From contig JAHDYG010000001.1 in assembly GCA_023383815.1 (NCBI GenBank), forward strand, positions 62,001 to 126,000: DNA of 64,000 nucleotides, read 5' to 3'. Shown piece by piece: positions 16,987 to 26,089 of this stretch (positions within the stretch are counted from its first letter, which is position 1; each line of letters begins with the position of its first letter). The notes under the pieces were generated by a model that made no database searches, was not told the origin of the DNA, and saw nothing but the letters and a program-made list of their open reading frames with translations. The translations under genes and the position numbers were made by a program. This stretch comes from Rhodocyclaceae bacterium. Its GTDB lineage: Bacteria; Pseudomonadota; Gammaproteobacteria; Burkholderiales; Rhodocyclaceae.

Positions 16987-19038
16987 ATGACACCCACCTC
17001 GGTGCACGACATCCGCAACGTTGCCCTGCTCGGCCATGCCGGTTGCGGCAAGACGACGCTGCTCGAAGCGCTGCTCGCGGCCGCCGGCGAGATCGGCAGC
17101 GCCGGCAGCGTCGAGCGCGGCACGACGGTGAGCGACTTCGACCCACAGGAAAAGGAGATGGGGCACTCGCTGGCGACCTCGATCGCGCACTTCGAGTGGG
17201 CCGAACACTGGATCAATCTCCTCGACACGCCGGGACTGCCCGATCTGTCCGGGCGTGCGCTGTGTGCACTGCCTGCCGTGGAAACCGCCGCGATCGTCGT
17301 CAGCGCGCCTGCCGGCATCGAGAGCGGAACCCGGCGCATGATGGAAGCGGCCGCCGACAAGTGCCGGCTGATCGTGGTCTCGAAGATCGATTCGAACGGC
17401 ATCGATTTCGATGCATTGATGCGGCAGCTCACCGACACCTTCGGCCGTGAGTGCCTGCCGATCAACCTGCCGGCGCCCGACGGCTCGCGGGTCGTCGACT
17501 GCTTCTTCGCTCCGGATGCGGGCGCGGCGACCGCGTTCTCGTCGGTCGATGCCGCGCACGACGCGATCGTCGATCAGGTCGTCGAACTCGACGAAGCGCT
17601 GATGGCGGCCTACCTCGAACAGGGCGAATCGCTCGACCCCGCGCAGTTGCACGATCCGTTCGAGAAGGCCCTGCGCGAAGGGCACCTGATCCCCGTGTGC
17701 TTCGTCTCGGCACGCAGCGGCGCGGGCGTGCGCGAACTGCTCGATCTGCTCGGGCGGTTGATGCCCGATCCGACCGAGGGCAACCCACCGCGCTTTCTCA
17801 AGGGCGAAGGCACGAGCGCGCAGCCGGTCGAGGTTGTCCCCGACCCGGAGCGCCACGTCGTCGCCCACGTCTTCGAAGTCTCCAACGACCCTTTCCGCGG
17901 CAAGCTCGGCATCTTTCGCATCCACCAGGGGCGCATCACCCCGAACACCCAGCTCTACATCGGCGACGGACGCAAACCGTTCAAGGTTGCGCACCTGTTG
18001 CGCATCCAGGGCAAGAACCAGGTCGAGACTCCGATCGGCGTACCCGGCGACCTCTGCGCCGTGGCGCGGGTCGACGAGATCCACCCGGGTGCCGTCCTGC
18101 ACGACTCGCATGACGAGGACTACTACCACCTCGTCGCGCCGCGCTACCCGCAACCGGTGTTCGGCCTTGCGCTGATCCCGCAGAAACACGGCGACGAACA
18201 GAAGCTCTCGGAGGCGCTCACGCGCCTGCTCGACGAAGATCCCTGCCTCGAAGTCGGCTTCGATTCCCAGAGCCGCCAGACCGTGATCCGCGGACTCGGC
18301 GAACTGCACCTGAAGATCGTGCTGGAGCAGTTGCGCAGCCGCTGGAACCTGCAGTTCGAGACCGCGACCCCGGCCATCCCCTACCGGGAGACGATCACCG
18401 GACAGGCCGAGGCCCGGTACCGGCACAAGAAGCAAAGCGGCGGCGCCGGACAGTTCGGCGAAGTGGCACTGCGCGTCGAGGCGCTCGAACGCGGCGCGGG
18501 GATCGAACTGGGCAACGAGGTCAAGGGTGGCGCAATCCCGACCAACTTCCTTCCGGCGGTCGAGAAGGGCGTGCGGCAGGCGATCGCCGAAGGCGCGCTG
18601 GCCGGGTTTCCGGTCCAGGATGTACGCGTCGTGCTGGTTGACGGCAAGCACCACGCCGTCGACTCGAACGAAGTCTCCTTCGTCACCGCGGGCCGCCAGG
18701 CAACGGTCGAGGCCCTGCTCGCGGCGCGCCCGATCGTGCTCGAACCTCTGCTGGAAGTCACGGTGCGGGTCGAGGATTCACACTTCGGCGAGATCAGCGC
18801 CGAGTTCTCGGCCCGCCGCGGCCGCCTGCGCGACACCGGGAGCCCGGCACCCGGCTGGACCACGATCACGGCCGTTGTCCCCATGGCCGAGATGAATGGC
18901 TTCGAGGCGCGGCTCAAGGCCATCTGTGCCGGGGACAGCGAGTTCTCGATGATCGCGGCGGGCCACGAACCGGCACCGCCAGAGGTGCAGCACCGGCTTG
19001 CAGGCGCCCACACCGGCAACGGCGGGCGCTCGAACTGA
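16987..19038 (+). CDS. Elongation factor G paralogue
   Basis: 683 residues with EF-G domain order: GTPase domain (P-loop GHAGCGKTT at about 16-24, DTPG in LLDTPGLPD, and S-K-I-D in place of N-K-x-D), domain II, and C-terminal domains with YRHKKQSGGAGQFGEVALRVE and GEISAEFSARRGRL. Sequence drift in the switch I region (HSLATSIAHFEW) sets it apart from housekeeping FusA. Such paralogues occur in many bacteria, and their role (translocation under special conditions or ribosome recycling) is not settled. It stands alone, not in the str operon. Translation is probably affected by the hairpin before its ribosome site. Confidence 0.85.
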   Translation: MTPTSVHDIRNVALLGHAGCGKTTLLEALLAAAGEIGSAGSVERGTTVSDFDPQEKEMGHSLATSIAHFEWAEHWINLLDTPGLPDLSGRALCALPAVETAAIVVSAPAGIESGTRRMMEAAADKCRLIVVSKIDSNGIDFDALMRQLTDTFGRECLPINLPAPDGSRVVDCFFAPDAGAATAFSSVDAAHDAIVDQVVELDEALMAAYLEQGESLDPAQLHDPFEKALREGHLIPVCFVSARSGAGVRELLDLLGRLMPDPTEGNPPRFLKGEGTSAQPVEVVPDPERHVVAHVFEVSNDPFRGKLGIFRIHQGRITPNTQLYIGDGRKPFKVAHLLRIQGKNQVETPIGVPGDLCAVARVDEIHPGAVLHDSHDEDYYHLVAPRYPQPVFGLALIPQKHGDEQKLSEALTRLLDEDPCLEVGFDSQSRQTVIRGLGELHLKIVLEQLRSRWNLQFETATPAIPYRETITGQAEARYRHKKQSGGAGQFGEVALRVEALERGAGIELGNEVKGGAIPTNFLPAVEKGVRQAIAEGALAGFPVQDVRVVLVDGKHHAVDSNEVSFVTAGRQATVEALLAARPIVLEPLLEVTVRVEDSHFGEISAEFSARRGRLRDTGSPAPGWTTITAVVPMAEMNGFEARLKAICAGDSEFSMIAAGHEPAPPEVQHRLAGAHTGNGGRSN

Positions 19039-19069
19039 AGCGCTCCAGAACAGGCGATCTCGAACGGCG

Positions 19070-19336
19070 ATGAATCTGAGCGATCAACAACGCGCGTACT
19101 GGCGCGCCAATCTGATGCTGACGAGCGCCCTGCTGCTGCTCTGGTTCCTCGTCACCTTCGTCGTCGCGTATTTCGCTGCACCGCTCAATGAATACACGTT
19201 CCTCGGCTTTCCGTTGAGCTTCTACATCTTCTCGCAGGGCGCGCTGATCGTGTTCGTGCTGATCGTCGGATGCTACGTCTGGGCGATGAACCGCCTCGAT
19301 CGCAAGTACGGCGTGGCCGAGCGCCGCCGCCACTGA
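19070..19336 (+). CDS. DUF4212 small membrane protein (symporter small-subunit type), orphan copy
   Basis: 88 residues from ATG 19070 (MNLSDQQRAYWRANL). Two transmembrane helices (LTSALLLLWFLVTFVVAYF and GALIVFVLIVGCYVWAMNRLD) with LGFPLSFYIFSQGA between them match DUF4212, the small subunit of VC_2705-type sodium:solute symporters. It follows the EF-G paralogue by 31 bp. Its own large subunit is not adjacent; the only one nearby is at 19905-21761, which already has a DUF4212 partner at 21773-22027. Whether this copy assembles with that transporter is unknown. Confidence 0.8.
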   Translation: MNLSDQQRAYWRANLMLTSALLLLWFLVTFVVAYFAAPLNEYTFLGFPLSFYIFSQGALIVFVLIVGCYVWAMNRLDRKYGVAERRRH

Positions 19337-19346
19337 ATCACGGAAG

Positions 19347-19754
19347 TCACGGAAGCGGATCGCGCGACGACTCGGCCTCCCCTTCGGGGCCAGTCTTCTT
19401 CTTGCGCTTTGCAAACCCGTGCGCGTGCCGTGCCAGCCCGAAGTCGATGAAGATCTTGCACCAGATCGTCATGCCGGCGATCGCACTCCAGGTCTGATAG
19501 TCCGGTTGCACGAGCAGGACGGACAGGATCACGAAAATCAGCAGGCTCGCCCCGACCAGGTTGATCACCGCTGAAAACGGTGCAAAGCGCGCCGGATTCG
19601 GTGGCGATTCACCGCGCTTGAGTGCCACTTCCGAGAAATCGCGCCGCACGATGATGCGCCACGCCCGGCGCAGCCAGTAGAAGCTGATCGGAAACAGGGC
19701 GATAAACAGGATCCACGTCAGCGCGATGCTGACATGGGGAGCCATTTCCATCAT
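19347..19754 (-). CDS. Hypothetical integral membrane protein
   Basis: 135 residues from ATG 19754; GGAG lies before it and a longer frame is unsupported. Three transmembrane helices are visible (IALTWILFIALFPISFYWL, NLVGASLLIFVILSVLLV and WSAIAGMTIWCKIFIDFGLA), with a basic loop RRAWRIIVRRDF and a charged C-terminus GFAKRKKKTGPEGEAESS. No domain was recognised. It lies convergent to the DUF4212 gene and downstream of the acetate symporter but beyond that operon's terminator. Confidence 0.6.
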   Translation of the reverse strand: MMEMAPHVSIALTWILFIALFPISFYWLRRAWRIIVRRDFSEVALKRGESPPNPARFAPFSAVINLVGASLLIFVILSVLLVQPDYQTWSAIAGMTIWCKIFIDFGLARHAHGFAKRKKKTGPEGEAESSRDPLP

Positions 19755-19813
19755 GGCGAACTCCACTTCGGGGCAGGAGGCCGATGGTACGCCAGCGGCC
19801 CGCCTCATGAAAG

Positions 19814-19842
19814 AAAAACCCCGCCGGCAAGCCGAGCGGGGT
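19814..19842 (-). terminator. Terminator of acetate symporter operon
   Basis: On the minus strand ACCCCGC pairs with GCGGGGT (19818-19842) and TTTTT follows at 19814-19818. It is 60-90 bp after the symporter stop. Confidence 0.8.
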
Positions 19843-19904
19843 CTTGATGCGGAGCGCTCCCGGCTGTCGCCGCAGAGCGCCCCGATTCAGGTACTGCCTG
19901 CCGA

Positions 19905-21761
19905 TCAGTGCCCGGCCTGGGCGGCAGCAGCGCCGCGCGGCACGCGCACCGACTCGACCAGCGCCTGGATGTGCTCCGGCGGCTCCTTCGTGACGCGATC
20001 GACGATGAACGCGACCCCGAAGTTCACCAGCGCACCGATCGTGCCGAACGCTTCCGGCGTGATGCCGAAGAAGGAGTTCGCGCCACCGATCAGGTTCAGG
20101 TACTCGGTGCCCTTGATGAAGAAGATGCCCTTGTGTGCGAACACGTAGAAGAGCGTGATGAACAGGCCCGACAGCATGCCTGCCATCGCACCTTCCTTGT
20201 TCATCTTCTTCGAGAAGATGCCCATCATGATCGCCGGGAACAAGGACGAGGCAGCGATACCGAAGGCCAGCGCAACCGTACCCGCTGCGAATCCCGGCGG
20301 GTTCAGGCCGAGGTAACCGGCCAGGACGATCGCAAACGCCATCGAGATCTTGCCGGCGAGCAGTTCTGCCTTCTCCGACATGTCCGGCACGAAGATGCTC
20401 TTGATGAGGTCATGCGAGACCGCCGAGGAGATCGCCAGCAGCAGGCCGGCAGCGGTCGACAGTGCGGCGGCCAGACCACCAGCGGCCACGAGCGCGATGA
20501 CCCAGTTCGGCAGCAGCGCGATCTCCGGGTTGGCCAGCACGATGATGTCGGCGTTCACCGTCAGCTCGTTGCCCTTCCAGCCCGCAGCTTCGGCCTTGGC
20601 CTTGGCATCGGCGTTCTTCGTTGCGGCGTTGTAGTACTGGATGCGGCCGTCGCCGTTCTTGTCCTCGAACTTCAGGAGGCCGGTCTTCTCCCAGCGCTTC
20701 ATCCACTCGGGGCGCTCTTCATAGAGCAGGCTCGATTCGGTCGCGTACAGATCCGCGTTGGCCTTCACGCGATCGGCGTTGACCACCATGCGGCCCTGGG
20801 CGTCCTGCGACAGGCCGACCGCGCTGTTCACGGTGCCGTGCAGGTTGAACTTGGCCATCGCGGCCACGGCCGGCGCGGTCGTGTAGAGGATCGCGATGAA
20901 CACCAGCGCCCAGCCGGCCGACGAACGCGCATCGGCAACCTTCGGCACGGTGAAGAAGCGCACGATCACGTGCGGCAGGCCCGCGGTACCGATCATCAGC
21001 GAGATCGTATACACGAACATGTTCAGGCGGCTGCCCGGCAGCGAGGTCGTGTACTCGTTGAAGCCGAGGTCGGTGACGACCTGGTTGAGCTTCGTGAGCA
21101 GCGACACGTCGGTCCCGGCAATGCTGGAGCCCAGGCCGAGCTGCGGGATCGGGTTGCCGGTGAGCTGCAGTGCGATGAACATCGCCGGTACCGTATAGGC
21201 CACGATCAGCACGCAGTACTGGGCCACCTGGGTGTAGGTGATGCCCTTCATGCCGCCGAACACCGCGTACACGAACACGATGCCCATGCCGATGTAGATG
21301 CCCATGTCGCTCGTCACGCCGAGGAAGCGGGCGAAGGTCACGCCCACGCCGGTCATCTGGCCGATGATGTAGGTGATCGAAGCGACCAGCAGGCACAGCA
21401 CCGCCACCGCGCGGGCCGACTTCGAGTAGAAGCGGTCGCCGATGAATTCAGGCACGGTGAACTTGCCGAACTTGCGCAGGTACGGTGCGAGCAGCATCGC
21501 CAGCAGGACGTAGCCGCCGGTCCAGCCCATCAGGAACAGACCGCCGCCGTAGCCCATGTTGGCGATGAGGCCGGCCATCGAGATGAAGGACGCGGCCGAC
21601 ATCCAGTCCGCCGCGGTCGCCATGCCGTTGGTGACCGGATGCACGCCGCCGCCGGCAACGTAGAAGTCCTTGGTGGTACCGGCACGCGCCCAGATGGCGA
21701 TGCCGATGTAGAGCGCGAACGACGCGCCGACGACCAGGTAGGTCAGAGTTTGCAGATCCAT
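19905..21761 (-). CDS. actP: Sodium:solute (acetate) symporter large subunit, VC_2705 type
   Basis: 618 residues with about 13 hydrophobic helices. The N-terminal LTYLVVGASFALYIGIAIWAR, ATAADWMSAASFISMAGLI and GYGGGLFLMGW are characteristic of acetate/actP-like members of the solute:sodium symporter family. An extramembrane insert of about 95 residues (roughly 305-400) contains D-K-N-G-D-G-R-I-Q (367-375), which resembles an EF-hand calcium loop. It carries acetate or related carboxylates into the cell with Na+. The small DUF4212 subunit gene ends 11 bp upstream, so the two form an operon. Confidence 0.9.
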   Translation of the reverse strand: MDLQTLTYLVVGASFALYIGIAIWARAGTTKDFYVAGGGVHPVTNGMATAADWMSAASFISMAGLIANMGYGGGLFLMGWTGGYVLLAMLLAPYLRKFGKFTVPEFIGDRFYSKSARAVAVLCLLVASITYIIGQMTGVGVTFARFLGVTSDMGIYIGMGIVFVYAVFGGMKGITYTQVAQYCVLIVAYTVPAMFIALQLTGNPIPQLGLGSSIAGTDVSLLTKLNQVVTDLGFNEYTTSLPGSRLNMFVYTISLMIGTAGLPHVIVRFFTVPKVADARSSAGWALVFIAILYTTAPAVAAMAKFNLHGTVNSAVGLSQDAQGRMVVNADRVKANADLYATESSLLYEERPEWMKRWEKTGLLKFEDKNGDGRIQYYNAATKNADAKAKAEAAGWKGNELTVNADIIVLANPEIALLPNWVIALVAAGGLAAALSTAAGLLLAISSAVSHDLIKSIFVPDMSEKAELLAGKISMAFAIVLAGYLGLNPPGFAAGTVALAFGIAASSLFPAIMMGIFSKKMNKEGAMAGMLSGLFITLFYVFAHKGIFFIKGTEYLNLIGGANSFFGITPEAFGTIGALVNFGVAFIVDRVTKEPPEHIQALVESVRVPRGAAAAQAGH

Positions 21762-21772
21762 GTGGGGCCCCC

Positions 21773-22027
21773 TCAGTCTTCGTGCACGTCAAACTTGCGG
21801 TCGATCTCGCCCATCTTCTTCGCGTAGAAGAAGATGCACGCGATGAACACGTACATCGACCCCTGATGGGCAAACCAGAACCCGAGCGGATAGCCGCCAA
21901 GGGAGATATTGTTCAGCATCGGTGCGAACAGGATGCCCGCGCCCAGCGACACCAGGAACCAGACGACCAGGATCGACCCGATCAGCCCCAGCGTCGCCTT
22001 CCAGTAGGCAGCAGCGTTGTTGTCCAT
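21773..22027 (-). CDS. DUF4212 symporter small subunit
   Basis: 84 residues from ATG 22027 with GAGGAG before it. Two transmembrane helices (LIGSILVVWFLVSLGAGILF and MYVFIACIFFYAKKMGEID) and the middle LGGYPLGFWFAHQGS match DUF4212. It is the first gene of the symporter operon, 11 bp before the large subunit, and acts as its partner. It resembles the orphan copy at 19070-19336 in layout. Confidence 0.88.
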   Translation of the reverse strand: MDNNAAAYWKATLGLIGSILVVWFLVSLGAGILFAPMLNNISLGGYPLGFWFAHQGSMYVFIACIFFYAKKMGEIDRKFDVHED

Positions 22028-22035
22028 AACGTCTC

Positions 22036-22152
22036 CTCGTATAAGAAAAGCATGCTTTGCGACATGGCATCCAGGCAGATCCGGAACCCAGGTACCACAC
22101 GGCAGGGCGAGTATAGGCAGCCCCACCTTACGGACGGCTTACAAAGCCTTAC
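22036..22152 (-). promoter_or_regulatory. Candidate control region of the acetate symporter operon
   Basis: Three kinds of signal lie upstream of the DUF4212 start. TTATACGAG (minus strand, 22036-22044) abuts the ribosome site. AAAGCATGCTTT (22047-22058) is a perfect 12-bp palindrome. CTTAC repeats start at 22127, 22138 and 22148, that is every 11 and 10 bp, one helical turn each, as for a dimeric or tandem response regulator. The remaining 22153-22309 spacer leads to the divergent stress-protein gene. The binding protein is unknown. Confidence 0.45.
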
Positions 22153-22309
22153 AGGACTCGGGCCGCGGGAACGACCCGGCCGCGCTTAGTGGAAAACCCG
22201 AATGCGCCGCAACACGGAGAAATGCTAGGCTGCGCGCTGGATCGCGGCCTGTTCGCCGCCTCGCCACAAGCGGATCCAAGGGCCCGAAAACAATGAATCA
22301 GGAGTCACG

Positions 22310-22762
22310 ATGTACAAGCACATCATGGTTGCAATCGACGACAGTCAGACCTCGCGCAAGGCGCTCGAAGAGGCGATCGCGATCGCCCGCCTGCATGGCG
22401 CGCCGCTGGAGATCGTCCACGCCGTCGACGAAGCTCTGGTGCAGGCCTTCAAGAGCCACGGCGCAGCCCTGGCCGATCTGGGGCATCTGGAGCAGGCGCT
22501 GGAAGAAGGCGGCTCTTCGCTGCTCGAAGAAGCGGTGGACGCGGCGAAGAGCGCCGGGGTCGAGGCCCGCAAGCGCCTGCTGACCTTTCCCGACACCCAC
22601 GCCGCCGACCAGATCGCGACCGCCGCAGTCGAGTCCGAGGTGGATCTGCTCGTGGTCGGCTCGCACGGCCGGCGCGGGGTGCGCCGGCTGCTGCTCGGGA
22701 GTGTGGCCGAGAACCTGGTGCGCAAGGTCTCGACCTCGATCCTGATCGTGCGCGGGCACTGA
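22310..22762 (+). CDS. Universal stress protein, UspA family
   Basis: 150 residues with AGGAG before the start. The alpha/beta USP fold is clear: MYKHIMVAIDDSQTSRKAL at the N-terminus, and the ATP-type loop G-x2-G-x9-G-(S/T) in VVGSHGRRGVRRLLLGSVAENLV, ending in STSILIVRGH. These proteins accumulate in stress or energy limitation. Its last eight codons and terminator are duplicated 905 bp downstream (23640-23753), with a vapBC cassette between the two copies. Divergent from the acetate symporter operon. Confidence 0.9.
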   Translation: MYKHIMVAIDDSQTSRKALEEAIAIARLHGAPLEIVHAVDEALVQAFKSHGAALADLGHLEQALEEGGSSLLEEAVDAAKSAGVEARKRLLTFPDTHAADQIATAAVESEVDLLVVGSHGRRGVRRLLLGSVAENLVRKVSTSILIVRGH

Positions 22763-22848
22763 AACGCCCCCGCAAAACGGATCGGGCCCCCGTCCAACGG
22801 AGGCCCGATCCTTTGCATTCGCCTCCCCGACCGGGGCCGGGGAAGTTC
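22735..22848 (+). repeat. 114-bp perfect direct repeat, copy 1
   Basis: Identical over all 114 bases to 23640-23753. It covers the last codons (SILIVRGH and stop) of the stress-protein gene and its terminator, up to GGGGAAGTTC. The interval to copy 2 is 791 bp and holds only vapB and vapC. This copy is the native one because it continues the intact reading frame. Confidence 0.93.
22779..22811 (+). terminator. Terminator of universal stress protein gene
   Basis: GGATCGGGCC (22779-22788) pairs perfectly with GGCCCGATCC (22802-22811), a 10-bp stem, followed by TTTG. The same hairpin recurs at 23684-23716 inside repeat copy 2, where it can also end icd transcription coming from the right. Confidence 0.75.
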
Positions 22849-22882
22849 AAACTCAAACTTGCGCCCCTTGTCATTCTTGAAC

Positions 22883-23302
22883 TCATTGCTTGCCCGTTCC
22901 GGGTGAAGGGCTCACCAGACTCACTCCGGAGAAGTACGTGGCGTATCGCCGCGTGTCCCGGGTCAGCACGGGGTAGCCCGCCACTGCGGCATGCGCGCCG
23001 ATGAAGAAGTCGGCGAGCACGTTGTTCTTCTTGCCTCCCTGCCGGCGGTAGCGCACGAAGGCCTTGCCGGCAAGAAACAGCGCGGGCCGGGGAATCTCGA
23101 TCATCGTCAGGCCCAGGTCATCGATGGTGCGATCCAGGGCCTCGACCGTCGAAAAGGTCAACGACAGTTCGGAGTAGATGACCGGGTTGATGGCCAGACG
23201 GTGAATTTTGGACTGCGCCCGTAGCTGCCCGATGGACCAGTCCGCCCAATCCGGATCGTCCTCCAGAACGTCGACCAGCACATTGGTATCGACCAGCAGC
23301 AT
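22883..23302 (-). CDS. vapC: VapC-type PIN domain ribonuclease toxin
   Basis: 139 residues from ATG 23302. The PIN core is visible: LLVDTNVLVDVLEDD (first catalytic Asp), SELSL (conserved Glu), and NNVLADFFIGAHA plus LTRDTRRYATYF (later acidic residues). PIN toxins cut RNA, often tRNA or rRNA. The gene starts 10 bp after the vapB stop on the same strand, so the pair is transcribed as antitoxin-toxin. No inactivating change is seen. It lies between the two 114-bp repeats. Confidence 0.88.
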   Translation of the reverse strand: MLLVDTNVLVDVLEDDPDWADWSIGQLRAQSKIHRLAINPVIYSELSLTFSTVEALDRTIDDLGLTMIEIPRPALFLAGKAFVRYRRQGGKKNNVLADFFIGAHAAVAGYPVLTRDTRRYATYFSGVSLVSPSPGTGKQ

Positions 23303-23312
23303 CAACGCAAGC

Positions 23313-23552
23313 TCAAGCCTCGCCGCGCAGCAGCGCCATCAGATCGTCGGTGCGCCACTTCACGTCGGCCTTGCCGCGTGCAGCCTCGAACCGATCCGGC
23401 TTGTGGCTGGGACGCGCGCCGACCTTGTGAATCACGACGTCGCCTTCGCGATTGACCGCGAAATCAACGGAGCAGCCCGGCGCCAGATTCAGCGCGTCGC
23501 GGATCTGCTTCGGGATGGTGACCTGCCCCTTGCTGGTGAGTGTGGTTGCCAT
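23313..23552 (-). CDS. vapB: VapB antitoxin, AbrB/SpoVT swapped-hairpin type
   Basis: 79 residues. The N-terminal swapped-hairpin DNA-binding domain reads TTLTSKGQVTIPKQIRDALNLAPGCSVDFAVNREGDVVIHKV (about 3-45) and the C-terminal FEAARGKADVKWRTDDLMALLRGE forms the toxin-binding tail. It is expected to neutralise VapC and repress its own promoter. The operator-like palindromes at 23566-23594 lie 14 bp upstream of its start. Confidence 0.9.
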   Translation of the reverse strand: MATTLTSKGQVTIPKQIRDALNLAPGCSVDFAVNREGDVVIHKVGARPSHKPDRFEAARGKADVKWRTDDLMALLRGEA

Positions 23553-23565
23553 TCAAGGACTCCTG

Positions 23566-23594
23566 CCGTATTACGGTAGCGACGAGTGTAATAC
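23566..23594 (-). promoter_or_regulatory. vapBC operator candidate
   Basis: CCGTA-T-TACGG (23566-23576) is an 11-bp palindrome, and GTATTAC inside it (23568-23574) is repeated inverted as GTAATAC (23588-23594). Paired sites one to two helical turns apart just before the antitoxin start are usual for VapB autoregulation. Confidence 0.6.
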
Positions 23595-23639
23595 CGCCGG
23601 ATCACAACAGCAACTTCCGAAAATGTTCGATGAACCTAA

Positions 23640-23753
23640 CTCGATCCTGATCGTGCGCGGGCACTGAAACGCCCCCGCAAAACGGATCGGGCCCCCGTCC
23701 AACGGAGGCCCGATCCTTTGCATTCGCCTCCCCGACCGGGGCCGGGGAAGTTC
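23640..23753 (+). repeat. 114-bp perfect direct repeat, copy 2
   Basis: A second, identical copy of 22735-22848. It begins inside codons for SILIVRGH but has no gene upstream of it, so it is a detached 3' end of the stress-protein gene plus terminator. It lies directly before the 3' end of the dimeric icd gene. The pair marks the borders of the vapBC insertion. Confidence 0.93.
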
Positions 23754-23769
23754 CAGGCAGCGTCGCTTC

Positions 23770-25014
<1,245 letters not shown>

Positions 25015-25266
25015 TCCTACTCCCTCGTCTGATGAATGCTCTAACTGAAGTCGCGGGCGATGTCCGGCGCTCGATGGCTCGTCGCCCGGCAGACCCTGGA
25101 CGCTGTGACGTCGCGGCGACGCGTGGCAGGCGACCTGAGGCCCCCTGTCCTCTGCTCCGGTCGTGTCGGAGACCGGACTTCCCGACGGGTGGTCGAGACC
25201 CGGTCTACCGCGCGGAATTATCCCTGAAATGCGTTGTGACCGGAAGCGCAAGTCTTCTACAAGACT
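25015..25266 (-). promoter_or_regulatory. icd upstream region
   Basis: No gene is seen in this 252-bp spacer. A possible minus-strand promoter has GATAAT at 25222-25217 and a weak TTCCGG element 17 bp further upstream. The distance to the icd start (about 200 nt) would give a long leader, so this is tentative. Confidence 0.3.
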
Positions 25267-25902
25267 TCACCGAGCCTCTCGGACGAGCCGCACGTGCACG
25301 TAGTCGCGCCGCCCGCCGGTTCCGGTATGGCCGGTATGAAAGGACACGCCCCAGGCACTGAACGAGAAGCGCTCATGCGGCGTGCTGGTCCAGAAGTTGC
25401 CGGCCGGAGTGTCGGGAAACACCGTCTGCAGGATCGTCGGCCGCTCGTAGTTGCCCGCACAGCCCCCGCCCAGCCCCTCGCTGTTGCGCTGGCTGCGGAT
25501 GCCGGAACTGCAGAAGGTCAGGGCATACAGCTCCGGCTGGGTCGGCAGGCGCCAGCCCTCCCCACGCTTTTCGGCCAGTTCGAGCGCCTGATCCCAGTTG
25601 TACTGCCCCGGCTTGCCCTGGCAGCCTGCACCGTCCCACTCCTGGCCGACGCTGCAGCGCATCCAGACCAGCCCCGCACCCGGTTCGGCGACCGTTCCGT
25701 CGGCTGACGGAACGAAACGCGCCATCGCAGCCTCGCGCACCCGGCCGACCCGCGCCTCCTCCGCTGCCAGCTGCTCGCGCTGTGCTTCGGTGAGCTCGCG
25801 TGGGGGCGCCGGCGCGGGCGGCTCGGGTGCGGGGCTGCAGGCGGCCAGCAGCAGCAAGAAAACGGCCGGAAGGCCCTGTGGGAAGCGTCGGGAAAATGGC
25901 AT
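25267..25902 (-). CDS. DUF1566-like lipoprotein
   Basis: 211 residues from ATG 25902 (MPFSRRFPQG), with a lipoprotein signal peptide ending at the lipobox L-A-A-C and a proline-rich spacer after it. The C-terminal half (YNWDQALELAEKRGEGWRLPTQPELYAL, NFWTSTP, YVHVRLVR) has the pattern of DUF1566/Fibrobacter-type FGE-like surface domains. It is divergent from aceK, with no operon partner. Probably an outer-membrane lipoprotein of unknown role. Confidence 0.7.
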   Translation of the reverse strand: MPFSRRFPQGLPAVFLLLLAACSPAPEPPAPAPPRELTEAQREQLAAEEARVGRVREAAMARFVPSADGTVAEPGAGLVWMRCSVGQEWDGAGCQGKPGQYNWDQALELAEKRGEGWRLPTQPELYALTFCSSGIRSQRNSEGLGGGCAGNYERPTILQTVFPDTPAGNFWTSTPHERFSFSAWGVSFHTGHTGTGGRRDYVHVRLVREAR

Positions 25903-26089
25903 TGGAAGTCGAAGGCGAATGACCCTGCGGGAATCGGGACCATGCACGGGCGCATGGCACGGCAACGCCGCATTGTGCCACAGCCCCGATGGAGCACCGG
26001 CCAGCACTCGTCGCATGCGACGGACCGATGGTAAAGTCGGGTGATTCAGGGCGCAGCACCTTCGGATCGACCTCACTTGCGAGAAGCGC

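Noticed and set aside
14683-18654. A 1323-codon open frame on the minus strand opposite malate synthase and EF-G paralogue
   Set aside because: It is the shadow of two genuine genes in GC-rich DNA; it has no recognisable domain and crosses their boundary.
23452-23667. 71-codon plus-strand frame ending in SILIVRGH after vapB
   Set aside because: It is antisense to vapB and only reads into repeat copy 2; the ending is the detached stress-gene 3' end, not a gene.
22735-23753. The two 114-bp repeats as a CRISPR or insertion sequence
   Set aside because: Only two copies exist, with no spacers, no terminal inverted repeats and no transposase; they match a host gene end.
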